Position numbers and translations under genes: made by a program. Below are positions 8,550-15,668 of a stretch of 19,746 bases of DNA, piece by piece; position 1 is the stretch's first letter, and the number at the start of each line of letters is the position of its first letter. The notes under the pieces were generated by a model. It worked only from the letters and a program-made list of their open reading frames with translations. It did not search any database and was not told the DNA's origin. This DNA is from Burkholderiales bacterium UBA954 (GTDB lineage Bacteria > Pseudomonadota > Gammaproteobacteria > Burkholderiales > Burkholderiaceae_A): positions 1 through 19,746 of the forward strand of contig DBCQ01000001.1 in assembly GCA_002293155.1 (NCBI GenBank). The letters are read 5' to 3'.

Positions 8550-9557
8550 ATGAATCTCTCGATTGATGAGTTTCTTGGTCGCTGGAACTCGTTTGATGAG
8601 GTGATCGATGTCCGCTCTCCCGATGAATGGTCTCTCGATTGCATCCCAGGTGCAACTAATAGCCCCGTGCTCTCAAACGACGAGCGTGTTCGAGTGGGCT
8701 CCCTCTATGCCGCCTCTGCTTTTGATGCAAAAAAAATAGGTGCATCACTGATTGCTCGAAATATCGCAATCGCTCTTGAGACCCAGTTCCATGATCGATC
8801 CCGACAATGGCGGCCCCTGATTTATTGTTGGCGCGGGGGTAATCGCAGTAATGCGATGGCGACTGTACTCTCCCGAATCGGCTGGAAGGTGAGTCTATTG
8901 ACGGGAGGCTACAGTGCCTTTCGAAGAAAAGTAGTTTCCGAACTAGAGATGCTTTGCGAGCCTTTTTCATTTCGTGTCATCTGTGGCGTGACCGGTTCCG
9001 GAAAGAGCCGATTTCTGAGGCAGCTCGCAGCGCGGGGCCAGCAGGTTCTCGATCTCGAGGCCCTGGCCCATCATCGTGGTTCCCTGCTCGGCACCGAGCC
9101 GATCGGCACACAACCCTCGCAGAAACGATTTGAAACACTCCTGTGGCACGCGCTGCGTAACTTTGACGCCAATCAGCCTGTTTACGTTGAGTCTGAAAGC
9201 CGAAAAATTGGCTCGGTTCAGCTCACGGGCGGATTAATCAATAAAATGCGCGCAAGCCCCTGCGTTGAGCTTGTTGCGCCTGTTGATCAGAGGGTGCAGT
9301 TTCTCTGTGAGGAGTACGCCCACTTTTTTAATCAGCCTGATCATTTGATTGCCCAGCTAACGCGACTCAAGCCTCTCGTGGGCACTGAGCGTCTCGGCCA
9401 TTGGTGCCGATTAATCGAAGAACAGAAATGGGCAGAACTCGTCGAGCGGCTTTTAGTCGAACACTATGACCCCACCTACAGCCGGTCGATGCAGAAAAAC
9501 TATGCCGGTTACGCCCAGGCTCAACGGGTCTCGGATTTAGCAACCTTCTCAGGGTAG
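8550..9557 (+). CDS. mnmH: tRNA 2-selenouridine synthase MnmH (SelU/YbbB)
   Basis: This 335-residue protein has the MnmH architecture. An N-terminal rhodanese domain carries VIDVRSPDEW and active-site CWRGGNRS (Cys93). It is followed by a P-loop domain with Walker A GVTGSGKS at 146-153. The family converts 2-thiouridine at wobble position 34 of Lys, Glu and Gln tRNAs to 2-selenouridine through an S-geranyl intermediate, using selenophosphate from SelD. No selD is in the window. A GAGGGG Shine-Dalgarno lies 11-16 nt upstream of the ATG, and the gap from the GST gene is 20 nt. The 3' end overlaps the oppositely oriented ppiD by 37 nt (9521-9557). It is the last gene of the queF-led operon. Confidence 0.95.
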   Translation: MNLSIDEFLGRWNSFDEVIDVRSPDEWSLDCIPGATNSPVLSNDERVRVGSLYAASAFDAKKIGASLIARNIAIALETQFHDRSRQWRPLIYCWRGGNRSNAMATVLSRIGWKVSLLTGGYSAFRRKVVSELEMLCEPFSFRVICGVTGSGKSRFLRQLAARGQQVLDLEALAHHRGSLLGTEPIGTQPSQKRFETLLWHALRNFDANQPVYVESESRKIGSVQLTGGLINKMRASPCVELVAPVDQRVQFLCEEYAHFFNQPDHLIAQLTRLKPLVGTERLGHWCRLIEEQKWAELVERLLVEHYDPTYSRSMQKNYAGYAQAQRVSDLATFSG

Positions 9558-11104
9558 AGCTTCACGCCAACGGCCTCGCGCCGCATGGCCACCCACCGAT
9601 CAAGCCCATCTTGGAGGCTTGCCTGTACTAAGCGCGAGAACTCGCGCCCTGCCAGATCCTTCACCTCAGCCGAATCAATCGCCGGAACCTGTGAAGACTC
9701 GATAACAATCAGCCAAGCCGCCTGGGTGCGCGCAGAAGCAGGCACCGTTAAGAGCTTTGGAACTGCGTTGAGCTCGGCCGTAAATAGGGCAGACAAGACC
9801 TCGGCCGGAATTTCTTTGCTAGGAATTTCCTTAGCTAGCTTCTGCTTTGCCGAGGAAGCCTTCTGTGTTCCGGAGGAGGCTTTCTGCGTTTCTAAAGGAG
9901 CCTTCTGCGCGCCGGCTCTGCTCACGACCTGGGAGGCGGAAAGCCCCGCGAAAGACGCCAGTTCCGCTGAGGAAATTTTCTTAGCCTCATTGAGCGCCTC
10001 TTCAGCCGCCTGTGTGGCCTTCTCAAAAGCCTTATTACTGCGCAGCTGCTGCTCAACCTGAGCCTTCACTGTCGCAAGCGCAACAGGCGCGGCCGGCCGG
10101 TGGGCTGATACCCGAGCGCTGGCAAGAACCCCAGGAGCAATTTCGACAGCCTCTGTATTGCGCTTATTGACAAGAGTGTCAGCACTAAATACAGCCTGCA
10201 GAAATTTCGGATTTGTAACTACCCGCTGTAACTCCGGCGCCAGTTTACCGACCCTCTCGGCGGGCAATCCCTGCCGACGAAGCCCCTGAATCGATTGAAT
10301 CGGCAGGTTCAATTTCTTGGCTGCGGGCTCCAGGGTATCGGACTGTTCATAGACAAGATTTGAAAACAGTTCGACGGAATCCGCCGAACCAGGCTTCACA
10401 AAAGCAACAAGTGCGATGTCAACCTCTTCCGGTGTTTGGAATTGATTGAGATTCGCCTGATAGAAGGTTTCGATCTCCGCCTCAGAGACGCTCATCACGG
10501 AAAAGAGGTCGCTGGCTGAAAATTTCCTAATCCGAACTGAACGGGTTTCCAGGGCACCTTGGGCAAGGCGTTTCGCGACCGAGCGGGGGGCAATTGACGA
10601 TCCCGCAATCGCAGCCGGAAGGATTTCAATCATTAGGTCGGCACGCATCTGCTGCTCGAAGCCTTCAACCGTTAATCCCTGAGCTTTTAACGCCTGTTGA
10701 TAGAGACCAAGATCGAACTGCCCATCCTTCTGAACCGCAGGGATCCCCGAAATCGCGCGACGCATCTGGCTATCGGCAACACGGATTTTAAGATCGATTG
10801 CAGAGGCCAACAGGACCTGCTGGGTTACAAGGTCGTTGAGGGTTGCCTGGCGTGATGCCGTGGTGTCGAGCAGACTCGGATCTAGCTTCCCCCCGAACTG
10901 TGCGCGGATCTGTTCGAGAGACTGCTGATGCGAGCGCTCCCATTGGGAGAGTTGTATTTTCTGCTTGCCCACCTTCGCGACGGTTGCCGAATCACTTCCC
11001 GGGGAAATTAAATCCCAAGCGCCCACCACCACAAACGAGGGGATGATCAACAACAAAACAATACCGAGAAAAATTCTCTGATGACGGCGGACGGCTTCAA
11101 ACAT
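9521..11104 (-). CDS. ppiD: PpiD-like periplasmic chaperone lacking the parvulin domain
   Basis: This 527-residue protein starts with a cytoplasmic stub (MFEAVRRHQR) and one membrane helix (about 11-34), then a SurA_N-like chaperone region (about 36-190), as in PpiD, an inner-membrane-anchored chaperone at the Sec translocon. The C-terminal part keeps PpiD landmarks: NLVYEQSDTLEPAAKKL (249-265), LQAVFSADTLVNKRNTEAVE and the VSARV-like strand. The parvulin prolyl-isomerase domain (signatures such as SHILI and GGDLGFFGRG) normally lies between these regions. Here residues 221-246 run directly from QFQTPEEVDIALVAF into VELFSNLVYEQSD. Betaproteobacterial PpiD is usually about 620-650 residues, so about 100-130 are missing with the frame intact. 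A Lys/Gln/Ser repeat occupies 400-427. The gene starts 18 nt after tRNA-Asp and overlaps mnmH at the 3' end. Confidence 0.88.
   Translation of the reverse strand: MFEAVRRHQRIFLGIVLLLIIPSFVVVGAWDLISPGSDSATVAKVGKQKIQLSQWERSHQQSLEQIRAQFGGKLDPSLLDTTASRQATLNDLVTQQVLLASAIDLKIRVADSQMRRAISGIPAVQKDGQFDLGLYQQALKAQGLTVEGFEQQMRADLMIEILPAAIAGSSIAPRSVAKRLAQGALETRSVRIRKFSASDLFSVMSVSEAEIETFYQANLNQFQTPEEVDIALVAFVKPGSADSVELFSNLVYEQSDTLEPAAKKLNLPIQSIQGLRRQGLPAERVGKLAPELQRVVTNPKFLQAVFSADTLVNKRNTEAVEIAPGVLASARVSAHRPAAPVALATVKAQVEQQLRSNKAFEKATQAAEEALNEAKKISSAELASFAGLSASQVVSRAGAQKAPLETQKASSGTQKASSAKQKLAKEIPSKEIPAEVLSALFTAELNAVPKLLTVPASARTQAAWLIVIESSQVPAIDSAEVKDLAGREFSRLVQASLQDGLDRWVAMRREAVGVKLYPEKVAKSETR
9824..9907 (-). 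repeat. 21-bp (7-residue) tandem repeat inside ppiD
   Basis: TTCTG on the plus strand recurs every 21 bp (9840, 9861, 9882, 9903). In protein terms the units are QKAPLET, QKASSGT, QKASSAK and QKLAKEI (residues 400-427), immediately followed by KEIPSKEIPA, itself a 5-residue duplication (GGAATTT at 9807 and 9822, 15 bp apart). The units have diverged at third positions, so the array is not brand new. It forms a hydrophilic, probably disordered linker and is not a CRISPR array. Confidence 0.85.
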
Positions 11105-11122
11105 GCGTAGGCGCTTTATAGA

Positions 11123-11199
11123 TGGCGGAGTGGACGGGACTCGAACCCGCGACCCCCGGCGTGACAGGCCGGTATTCTAACCAACTGAACTACCACTCC
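11123..11199 (-). tRNA. tRNA-Asp (anticodon GTC)
   Basis: The 77-nt cloverleaf has acceptor GGAGTGG pairing with CCACTCC, discriminator G and encoded CCA. The D-arm is GTTCAGTTGGTTAGAAT, the anticodon stem/loop CCGGC-CTGTCAC-GCCGG reads anticodon GTC, and the T-arm is GCGGGTTCGAGTCCCGT. It lies 41 nt after tRNA-Val and 18 nt before the ppiD start, so it is probably cut out of a tRNA-Val/tRNA-Asp/ppiD transcript. Confidence 0.97.
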
Positions 11200-11240
11200 T
11201 TAGACAACCCTGACCCGGCTCTAGAAGACTTCCGGCGATT

Positions 11241-11316
11241 TGGTGGGTGCTGAGAGGCTCGAACTCCCGACCTACGCCTTGTAAGGGCGCCGCTCTACCA
11301 ACTGAGCTAAGCACCC
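11241..11316 (-). tRNA. tRNA-Val (anticodon TAC)
   Basis: The 76-nt cloverleaf has acceptor GGGTGCT pairing with AGCACCC, discriminator A and encoded CCA. The D-arm is GCTCAGTTGGTAGAGC, the anticodon loop CTTACAA reads anticodon TAC, and the T-arm is TCGGGAGTTCGAGCCTCTC. It is the first gene after the hupB terminator, with a candidate promoter about 35 nt upstream. Confidence 0.97.
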
Positions 11317-11350
11317 AAAACCCCGGTTAATTTCCTAAAGCAAGCCGACA

Positions 11351-11379
11351 AGTATAAAAAAAAAGGGCCGCCCAATCAA
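11351..11379 (-). promoter_or_regulatory. Candidate promoter for tRNA-Val/tRNA-Asp/ppiD, overlapping the hupB terminator
   Basis: On the minus strand, TTGATT (11379-11374, 4 of 6 match to TTGACA) is separated by exactly 17 bp from TATACT (11356-11351, 5 of 6 match to TATAAT). The -35 falls in the loop of the hupB terminator hairpin, and the spacer consists of the 3' stem plus the T-tract. Predicted start is near 11344, leaving about 28 nt of leader before tRNA-Val. Motif and spacing are seen; function is inferred. Confidence 0.6.
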
Positions 11380-11386
11380 GCAGCCC
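11355..11386 (-). terminator. Rho-independent terminator after hupB
   Basis: The minus strand reads GGGCTGC, an 8-nt loop, GCGGCCC (7 bp including one G-U) and then nine T residues. It lies about 35 nt downstream of the hupB stop. It should end lon/hupB transcription before the tRNA genes. Confidence 0.85.
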
Positions 11387-11397
11387 GGCTAGATGGC

Positions 11398-11411
11398 CCT
11401 GCCGAAGCAGG
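11398..11411 (-). other. cUUCGg tetraloop hairpin in the hupB 3' UTR
   Basis: The minus strand reads CCTGC-TTCG-GCAGG: a 5-bp stem closed by the very stable C(UUCG)G tetraloop, 10 nt after the hupB stop and before the terminator. It lacks a following T-tract, so it looks like a stability or processing element and not a second terminator. Confidence 0.55.
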
Positions 11412-11421
11412 CGCACTCGGT

Positions 11422-11697
11422 TTATCGATTAATTGCGTCTTTTAATGCCTTGCCTGCGCGAAACTTGGGGACTTTAGCGGCCTTAATTTTGATCGCAGCA
11501 CCGGTCTGGGGGTTACGGCCTGTTCGGGCCGCCCGCTTGCCTACTGCAAAGGTTCCAAACCCCACCAGAGTGACCGCCCCGCCTTTTTTAAGCGTCGTTT
11601 TGATTCCACCAATCACCGCTTCAAGTGCGCGACCTGCGGCTGCTTTCGATACATCTGCTTGCTTTGCAATGTGCTCAATCATTTCAGATTTGTTCAC
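11422..11697 (-). CDS. hupB: DNA-binding protein HU-beta
   Basis: This 91-residue histone-like protein begins [19 protein letters not shown] from a GTG codon, with GAGAGGGG about 8 nt upstream. It shows the dimerisation helices, the [21 protein letters not shown] signature (Arg61-Asn62-Pro63 at the tip of the DNA-binding arm) and a basic C-terminal helix. HU bends and compacts DNA without sequence specificity. It follows lon in the conserved lon-hupB order, but has its own apparent promoter and terminators on both sides, so it is probably a separate, strongly expressed unit. Confidence 0.97.
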   Translation of the reverse strand: MNKSEMIEHIAKQADVSKAAAGRALEAVIGGIKTTLKKGGAVTLVGFGTFAVGKRAARTGRNPQTGAAIKIKAAKVPKFRAGKALKDAINR

Positions 11698-11789
11698 GTC
11701 AACCCCTCTCTCAAATTGTCTTCTAATAATTCGTTTTCTATTTTTAGACTCAGAATTTCTGGCCTACGTCGATCGCGCAGGTGAACTTA

Positions 11790-11818
11790 ATTAACGCCGA
11801 ATTCAGGCAGCATGTCAA
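11790..11818 (-). promoter_or_regulatory. Candidate promoter for hupB
   Basis: On the minus strand a perfect TTGACA (11818-11813) is followed after 17 bp by GTTAAT (11795-11790, 4 of 6). Transcription would start near 11783, giving an 85-nt leader to the hupB GTG. It lies just downstream of the lon terminator, which makes sense of independent hupB transcription. Confidence 0.6.
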
Positions 11819-11861
11819 GCCGTTAGGGAAACTACCGGCGGTCACGAGCCTCTAGTCGCGA

Positions 11862-11892
11862 TAAAAAAGGCGCTCTTAGAGAGCGCCTTTTT
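11862..11892 (-). terminator. Rho-independent terminator after lon
   Basis: The minus strand reads AAAAA, GGCGCTC, loop TCTAA, GAGCGCC, TTTTTT. It starts immediately after the lon stop codon. The 7-bp GC-rich stem has A and T tracts on both sides, so it could work in either direction, but only lon reads into it in a sense orientation. Confidence 0.9.
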
Positions 11893-14331
11893 CTAGTGCG
11901 GCAGTGTCTCCGATGACGGCACCGGAATTGTGCGCGCCTCGGATGTTGTCGCATCGGACTTCACGACCGCCGCATTCACATCATCTTCATCAGGCAATGG
12001 TGTCGGTGATCTAGATAACGCCAGATCAAGCACCTGGTCAATCCACTTCACGGGAATAATCTCGAGTGCACTCTTGACGATCAGGGGAATATCGGCCAGA
12101 TCTCGAACGTTTTGCTCAGGGATCAACACCTTCTTGATTCCCCCGCGATGCGCAGCCAAGAGCTTTTCTTTTAGCCCGCCAATCTGCAAGACTTCTCCAC
12201 GCAGTGTAATTTCCCCCGTCATCGCAACGTCGGCACGGACGGGAATACCGGTCATCGCCGAGACCATAGCGGTCGTCATGGCAATGCCTGCACTCGGGCC
12301 GTCCTTAGGGGTTGCACCTTCTGGGGCATGAATATGAAGGTCTTTTTTCTCGAAGACATCATCACGAATACCAAGACGCCGCGCTCGGCTACGAACCACC
12401 GATCGAGCAGCCTCAACAGACTCTTTCATCACATCGCCAAGCGAGCCAGTGCGAATAATCTGCCCCTTGCCGGGCATCACGGCTGCCTCAATGGTGAGAA
12501 GCTCGCCGCCAACCTCAGTCCAGGCGAGCCCAGTGACTTCGCCAACCTGATCCTCTTTCTCCGCAACGCCATAGGTATAGCGTCGGACGCCGAGAAATTC
12601 TTCAATGTTCGCATCGGAGACCTTCACGGGAATTACCGCCTTCTTGGTCAGAACGAGCCGTGTGACCTTTCGGCAGATTTTCGAGATCTCACGCTCAAGC
12701 CCCCGGACTCCGGCCTCGCGGGTGTAGGTACGGATGATCTCTCGAATCGCTGACTCATTGACCTCGATCTCACCGGGCTTGAGCCCCGTGTGCTTGATCT
12801 GCTTAGCAAGAAGGTAACGCTGCGCGATATTGATCTTCTCTTCTTCGGTATAACCGGAGAGCTTGATGACCTCCATCCGGTCTAATAATGCAGGTGGGAT
12901 ATTTAGCGAATTTGCTGTCGCGACAAACATCACATCAGAGAGATCGTATTCCACCTCTACGTAATGATCGACAAAGGCATGATTCTGTTCAGGATCTAAA
13001 ACTTCAAGCAAGGCGCTCGCAGGATCGCCCCGGAAATCCATTCCCATCTTGTCGACCTCATCGAACAGAAATAAGGGGTTACGCACACCCGTCTTCGTGA
13101 GATTCGAGAGGACCTTGCCGGGCATTGAGCCGATATAGGTCTTCCGATGGCCGCGAATCTCGGCCTCATCACGGACGCCACCGAGCGCCATACGCACAAA
13201 CTTACGGTTGGTGGCCCGGGCGATCGACTGGCCGAGCGAGGTCTTACCGACCCCGGGTGGGCCCACCAGACAGAGGATCGGGGCCTTGACCTTATCGACC
13301 CGCTGCTGAACCGCGAGATACTCCAGAATGCGTTCCTTCACCTTGTCAAGCCCATAGTGCTCTTCTTCGAGAACCTTCTCAGCATCTTCAAGGTTATTGT
13401 TAATCTTGCTCTTCTTTTTCCAAGGCAGATTCACTAATGCATCAATGTAATTGCGGACGACCGTCGCCTCGGCAGACATCGGTGACATCATGCGAAGTTT
13501 CTTTAACTCAGCATTGGCTTTATCAAGAGCATCCTTTGGCATACGTGCTGACTTAATCTTCTTATCTAGCTCATCGAGCTCACTGTCTTCACCCTCACCC
13601 AACTCTTTTTGAATCGCCTTCACCTGCTCATTGAGGTAATACTCGCGCTGACTCTTCTCCATCTGGCGTTTAACACGACCGCGGATGCGCTTTTCGACCT
13701 GCAGAATGTCGAGCTCAGTTTCAATTAAGGCGAGTAGTTTCTCTAGCCGCTCGATCACAGGAACAACCTCGAGAACCGCCTGCTTCTGTTCAAGCTTCAT
13801 CGGCAGGTGCGCGGCGATTGCGTCGGCGAGTCGGCCCGCCTCTTCGATACTCATGAGACTGTTGAGGATCTCTGCAGGGATCTTCTTATTCAACTTCACG
13901 AACTGATCGAACTGACTCAGAATCGTTCGCCTGAGCGCCTCAATCTCGGGCCCCTCCGGGGACTCCGGGGTCATCGGCGCACAGCGCGATGTGAGATAGG
14001 TGCCCTCGTCTTCGACCTCAAGTACCCGGGCCCGTTGCGAGCCTTCGACAAGAACCTTCACCGTTCCGTCGGGCAGTTTCAGCATCTGCAGGATGCTGGC
14101 CACACAGCCAATCTCATAAATGTCAGTTGCCGCGGGATCATCCTGAGCAGCACTCTTTTGTGCCGCCAAGAAAATATGCTGGCCAGCCTCCATTGCGACT
14201 TCCATCGCCTTAATCGACTTCGGGCGACCCACAAAGAGCGGGATCACCATGTGCGGAAAGACCACCACATCACGCAGCGGCAGCATGGGTAGCGAGACCG
14301 GCTCTTCAGGCAACAAATCGATTTTGGACAT
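11893..14331 (-). CDS. lon: ATP-dependent protease Lon
   Basis: This 812-residue LonA protease carries an N-terminal substrate-binding domain opening with LPMLPLRDVVVFPHMVIPL. The AAA+ module has Walker A GPPGVGKT at 357-364 and Walker B FLFDEVDK at 421-428. The protease domain has the Ser-Lys dyad Ser680 (PKDGPSAG) and Lys723 (GGLKEKLLAAHRGG), 43 residues apart as in E. coli Lon. It degrades misfolded and regulatory proteins in the cytoplasm and is typically heat induced. It lies 68 nt after clpX; that gap holds a candidate RpoH-type promoter and GGAG about 10 nt before the ATG. The C-terminal tail after about residue 775 is polar and poorly conserved-looking, which is common. Confidence 0.98.
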   Translation of the reverse strand: MSKIDLLPEEPVSLPMLPLRDVVVFPHMVIPLFVGRPKSIKAMEVAMEAGQHIFLAAQKSAAQDDPAATDIYEIGCVASILQMLKLPDGTVKVLVEGSQRARVLEVEDEGTYLTSRCAPMTPESPEGPEIEALRRTILSQFDQFVKLNKKIPAEILNSLMSIEEAGRLADAIAAHLPMKLEQKQAVLEVVPVIERLEKLLALIETELDILQVEKRIRGRVKRQMEKSQREYYLNEQVKAIQKELGEGEDSELDELDKKIKSARMPKDALDKANAELKKLRMMSPMSAEATVVRNYIDALVNLPWKKKSKINNNLEDAEKVLEEEHYGLDKVKERILEYLAVQQRVDKVKAPILCLVGPPGVGKTSLGQSIARATNRKFVRMALGGVRDEAEIRGHRKTYIGSMPGKVLSNLTKTGVRNPLFLFDEVDKMGMDFRGDPASALLEVLDPEQNHAFVDHYVEVEYDLSDVMFVATANSLNIPPALLDRMEVIKLSGYTEEEKINIAQRYLLAKQIKHTGLKPGEIEVNESAIREIIRTYTREAGVRGLEREISKICRKVTRLVLTKKAVIPVKVSDANIEEFLGVRRYTYGVAEKEDQVGEVTGLAWTEVGGELLTIEAAVMPGKGQIIRTGSLGDVMKESVEAARSVVRSRARRLGIRDDVFEKKDLHIHAPEGATPKDGPSAGIAMTTAMVSAMTGIPVRADVAMTGEITLRGEVLQIGGLKEKLLAAHRGGIKKVLIPEQNVRDLADIPLIVKSALEIIPVKWIDQVLDLALSRSPTPLPDEDDVNAAVVKSDATTSEARTIPVPSSETLPH

Positions 14332-14363
14332 GGAACGAACTCCGGATTTGGTTAACTACTTGA

Positions 14364-14393
14364 AGATGGGGCCAAGGCCGCAGAAAAACAAGG
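14364..14393 (-). promoter_or_regulatory. Candidate heat-shock (RpoH-type) promoter for lon
   Basis: On the minus strand CCTTGTTT (14393-14386) is followed after 14 bp by CCCCATCT (14371-14364). This resembles the sigma-32 pattern CTTGAAA, 11-16 bp, CCCCATNT, with a full CCCCATnT -10 and a partial -35. It sits in the 68-nt clpX-lon gap, about 33 nt before the lon start. The function is inferred from the motif and from the known heat-shock control of lon in E. coli. Confidence 0.5.
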
Positions 14394-14399
14394 CCCTGA

Positions 14400-15668
14400 C
14401 TAGCCGCCGCTGGCAACCTTAGGAGACTCGCCGTAGATCAGCAGGGGCTGACCATCACCCGTAATTGCAGACTCGTCAATGACTACCTTGGTCACGTTAC
14501 TCTGCCCCGGTAGGTCGTACATGGTGTCTAACAAGATATTTTCAAGAATTGATCGAAGCCCACGGGCACCGGTCTTGCGTTTAATTGCTTTTTTTGCGAT
14601 CGCTGACAGTGCGGCAGGACGAATCTCAAGCTCTACACCCTCCATGGCGAATAAGGCCTGATACTGCTTAACAAGAGCATTCTTGGGGGCGATCAGAATC
14701 TCGATCAGGGCCTCCTCGTGGAGTTCGTCGAGGGTGGCAACAACAGGCAGACGGCCTACGAGCTCGGGGATAAGCCCAAACTTGATGAGATCTTCGGGCT
14801 CGACCTCACGAAAGAGTTCACCCACATCGCGATCGCTTGGCGAGCGGACCTCGGCCCCGAAACCAATTGACGTTTTTTCTGTTCGACTACGAATAACCTT
14901 ATCAAGGCCATCAAATGCGCCACCACAAATAAAGAGGATATTGGTGGTATCGATTTGAACAAAATCCTGGTTAGGATGCTTGCGGCCGCCCTGCGGGGGT
15001 ACCGAGGCAACCGTACCTTCCACAAGCTTGAGTAGCGCCTGCTGAACGCCCTCTCCTGAGACATCCCGAGTAATTGATGGGTTATCAGACTTGCGAGTGA
15101 TCTTGTCGATCTCATCGATGTAGACAATTCCACTCTGGGCTTTTTCAACCTCGTAGTTACAGTTCTGCAACAGCTTTTGAATAATATTTTCAACATCCTC
15201 ACCAACATAACCGGCCTCGGTGAGTGTGGTCGCATCGGCGATAACAAAAGGAACATTGAGCAGCCGAGCCAGTGTCTGGGCCAACAAGGTTTTTCCTGAC
15301 CCGGTAGGCCCGATAAGCAGGATATTGCTCTTCGAGAGCTCGATTTCTGCCTTGGTCTCGCCCCGATGACGCAGTCGCTTATAGTGGTTATAAACCGCAA
15401 CTGAGAGAATTCGCTTTGCCGTCGTCTGACCAATCACGTACTGGTCTAGGCTTGCAGAGATTTCCTGCGGGGTGGGCAGGCCGTCTTTTACACTCTCTGT
15501 GCCGGGCTCACCGGACTGCTCATCGCGGATGATGTCGTTACAGAGGTCGATACACTCATCGCAGATAAATACCGAAGGGCCGGCAATAAGTTTCTTAACC
15601 TCGTGCTGGCTCTTGCCGCAGAAGGAACAGTACAGAAGCTTCTCATTCGACCCTTTTTTTTCAGCCAT
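14400..15668 (-). CDS. clpX: ATP-dependent Clp protease ATP-binding subunit ClpX
   Basis: This 422-residue AAA+ unfoldase feeds substrates to ClpP. The N-terminal zinc-binding domain has Cys14, Cys17, Cys36 and Cys39 (YCSFCGK and FICDEC). The AAA+ core has Walker A GPTGSGKT at 120-127, pore loop GYVG at 153-156, Walker [11 protein letters not shown] with Asp185-Glu186, and an RKH loop near 229-231. I start it at the ATG at 15668 ([14 protein letters not shown]), matching the family N-terminus. An in-frame ATG at 15680 would add MRAR and extend the overlap. With the chosen start the gene overlaps the clpP stop by 8 nt (ATGGCTGA), suggesting coupled synthesis of the two ClpXP subunits. Confidence 0.97.
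   Translation of the reverse strand: MAEKKGSNEKLLYCSFCGKSQHEVKKLIAGPSVFICDECIDLCNDIIRDEQSGEPGTESVKDGLPTPQEISASLDQYVIGQTTAKRILSVAVYNHYKRLRHRGETKAEIELSKSNILLIGPTGSGKTLLAQTLARLLNVPFVIADATTLTEAGYVGEDVENIIQKLLQNCNYEVEKAQSGIVYIDEIDKITRKSDNPSITRDVSGEGVQQALLKLVEGTVASVPPQGGRKHPNQDFVQIDTTNILFICGGAFDGLDKVIRSRTEKTSIGFGAEVRSPSDRDVGELFREVEPEDLIKFGLIPELVGRLPVVATLDELHEEALIEILIAPKNALVKQYQALFAMEGVELEIRPAALSAIAKKAIKRKTGARGLRSILENILLDTMYDLPGQSNVTKVVIDESAITGDGQPLLIYGESPKVASGG

Noticed and set aside
9824..9907. CRISPR-like array
   Set aside because: The 21-bp units are contiguous, diverged, in frame with ppiD and have no spacers.
14756..15433. 225-codon minus-strand frame overlapping clpX in another frame
   Set aside because: It is same-strand shadow of clpX, whose frame carries the zinc finger, Walker A and Walker B motifs.
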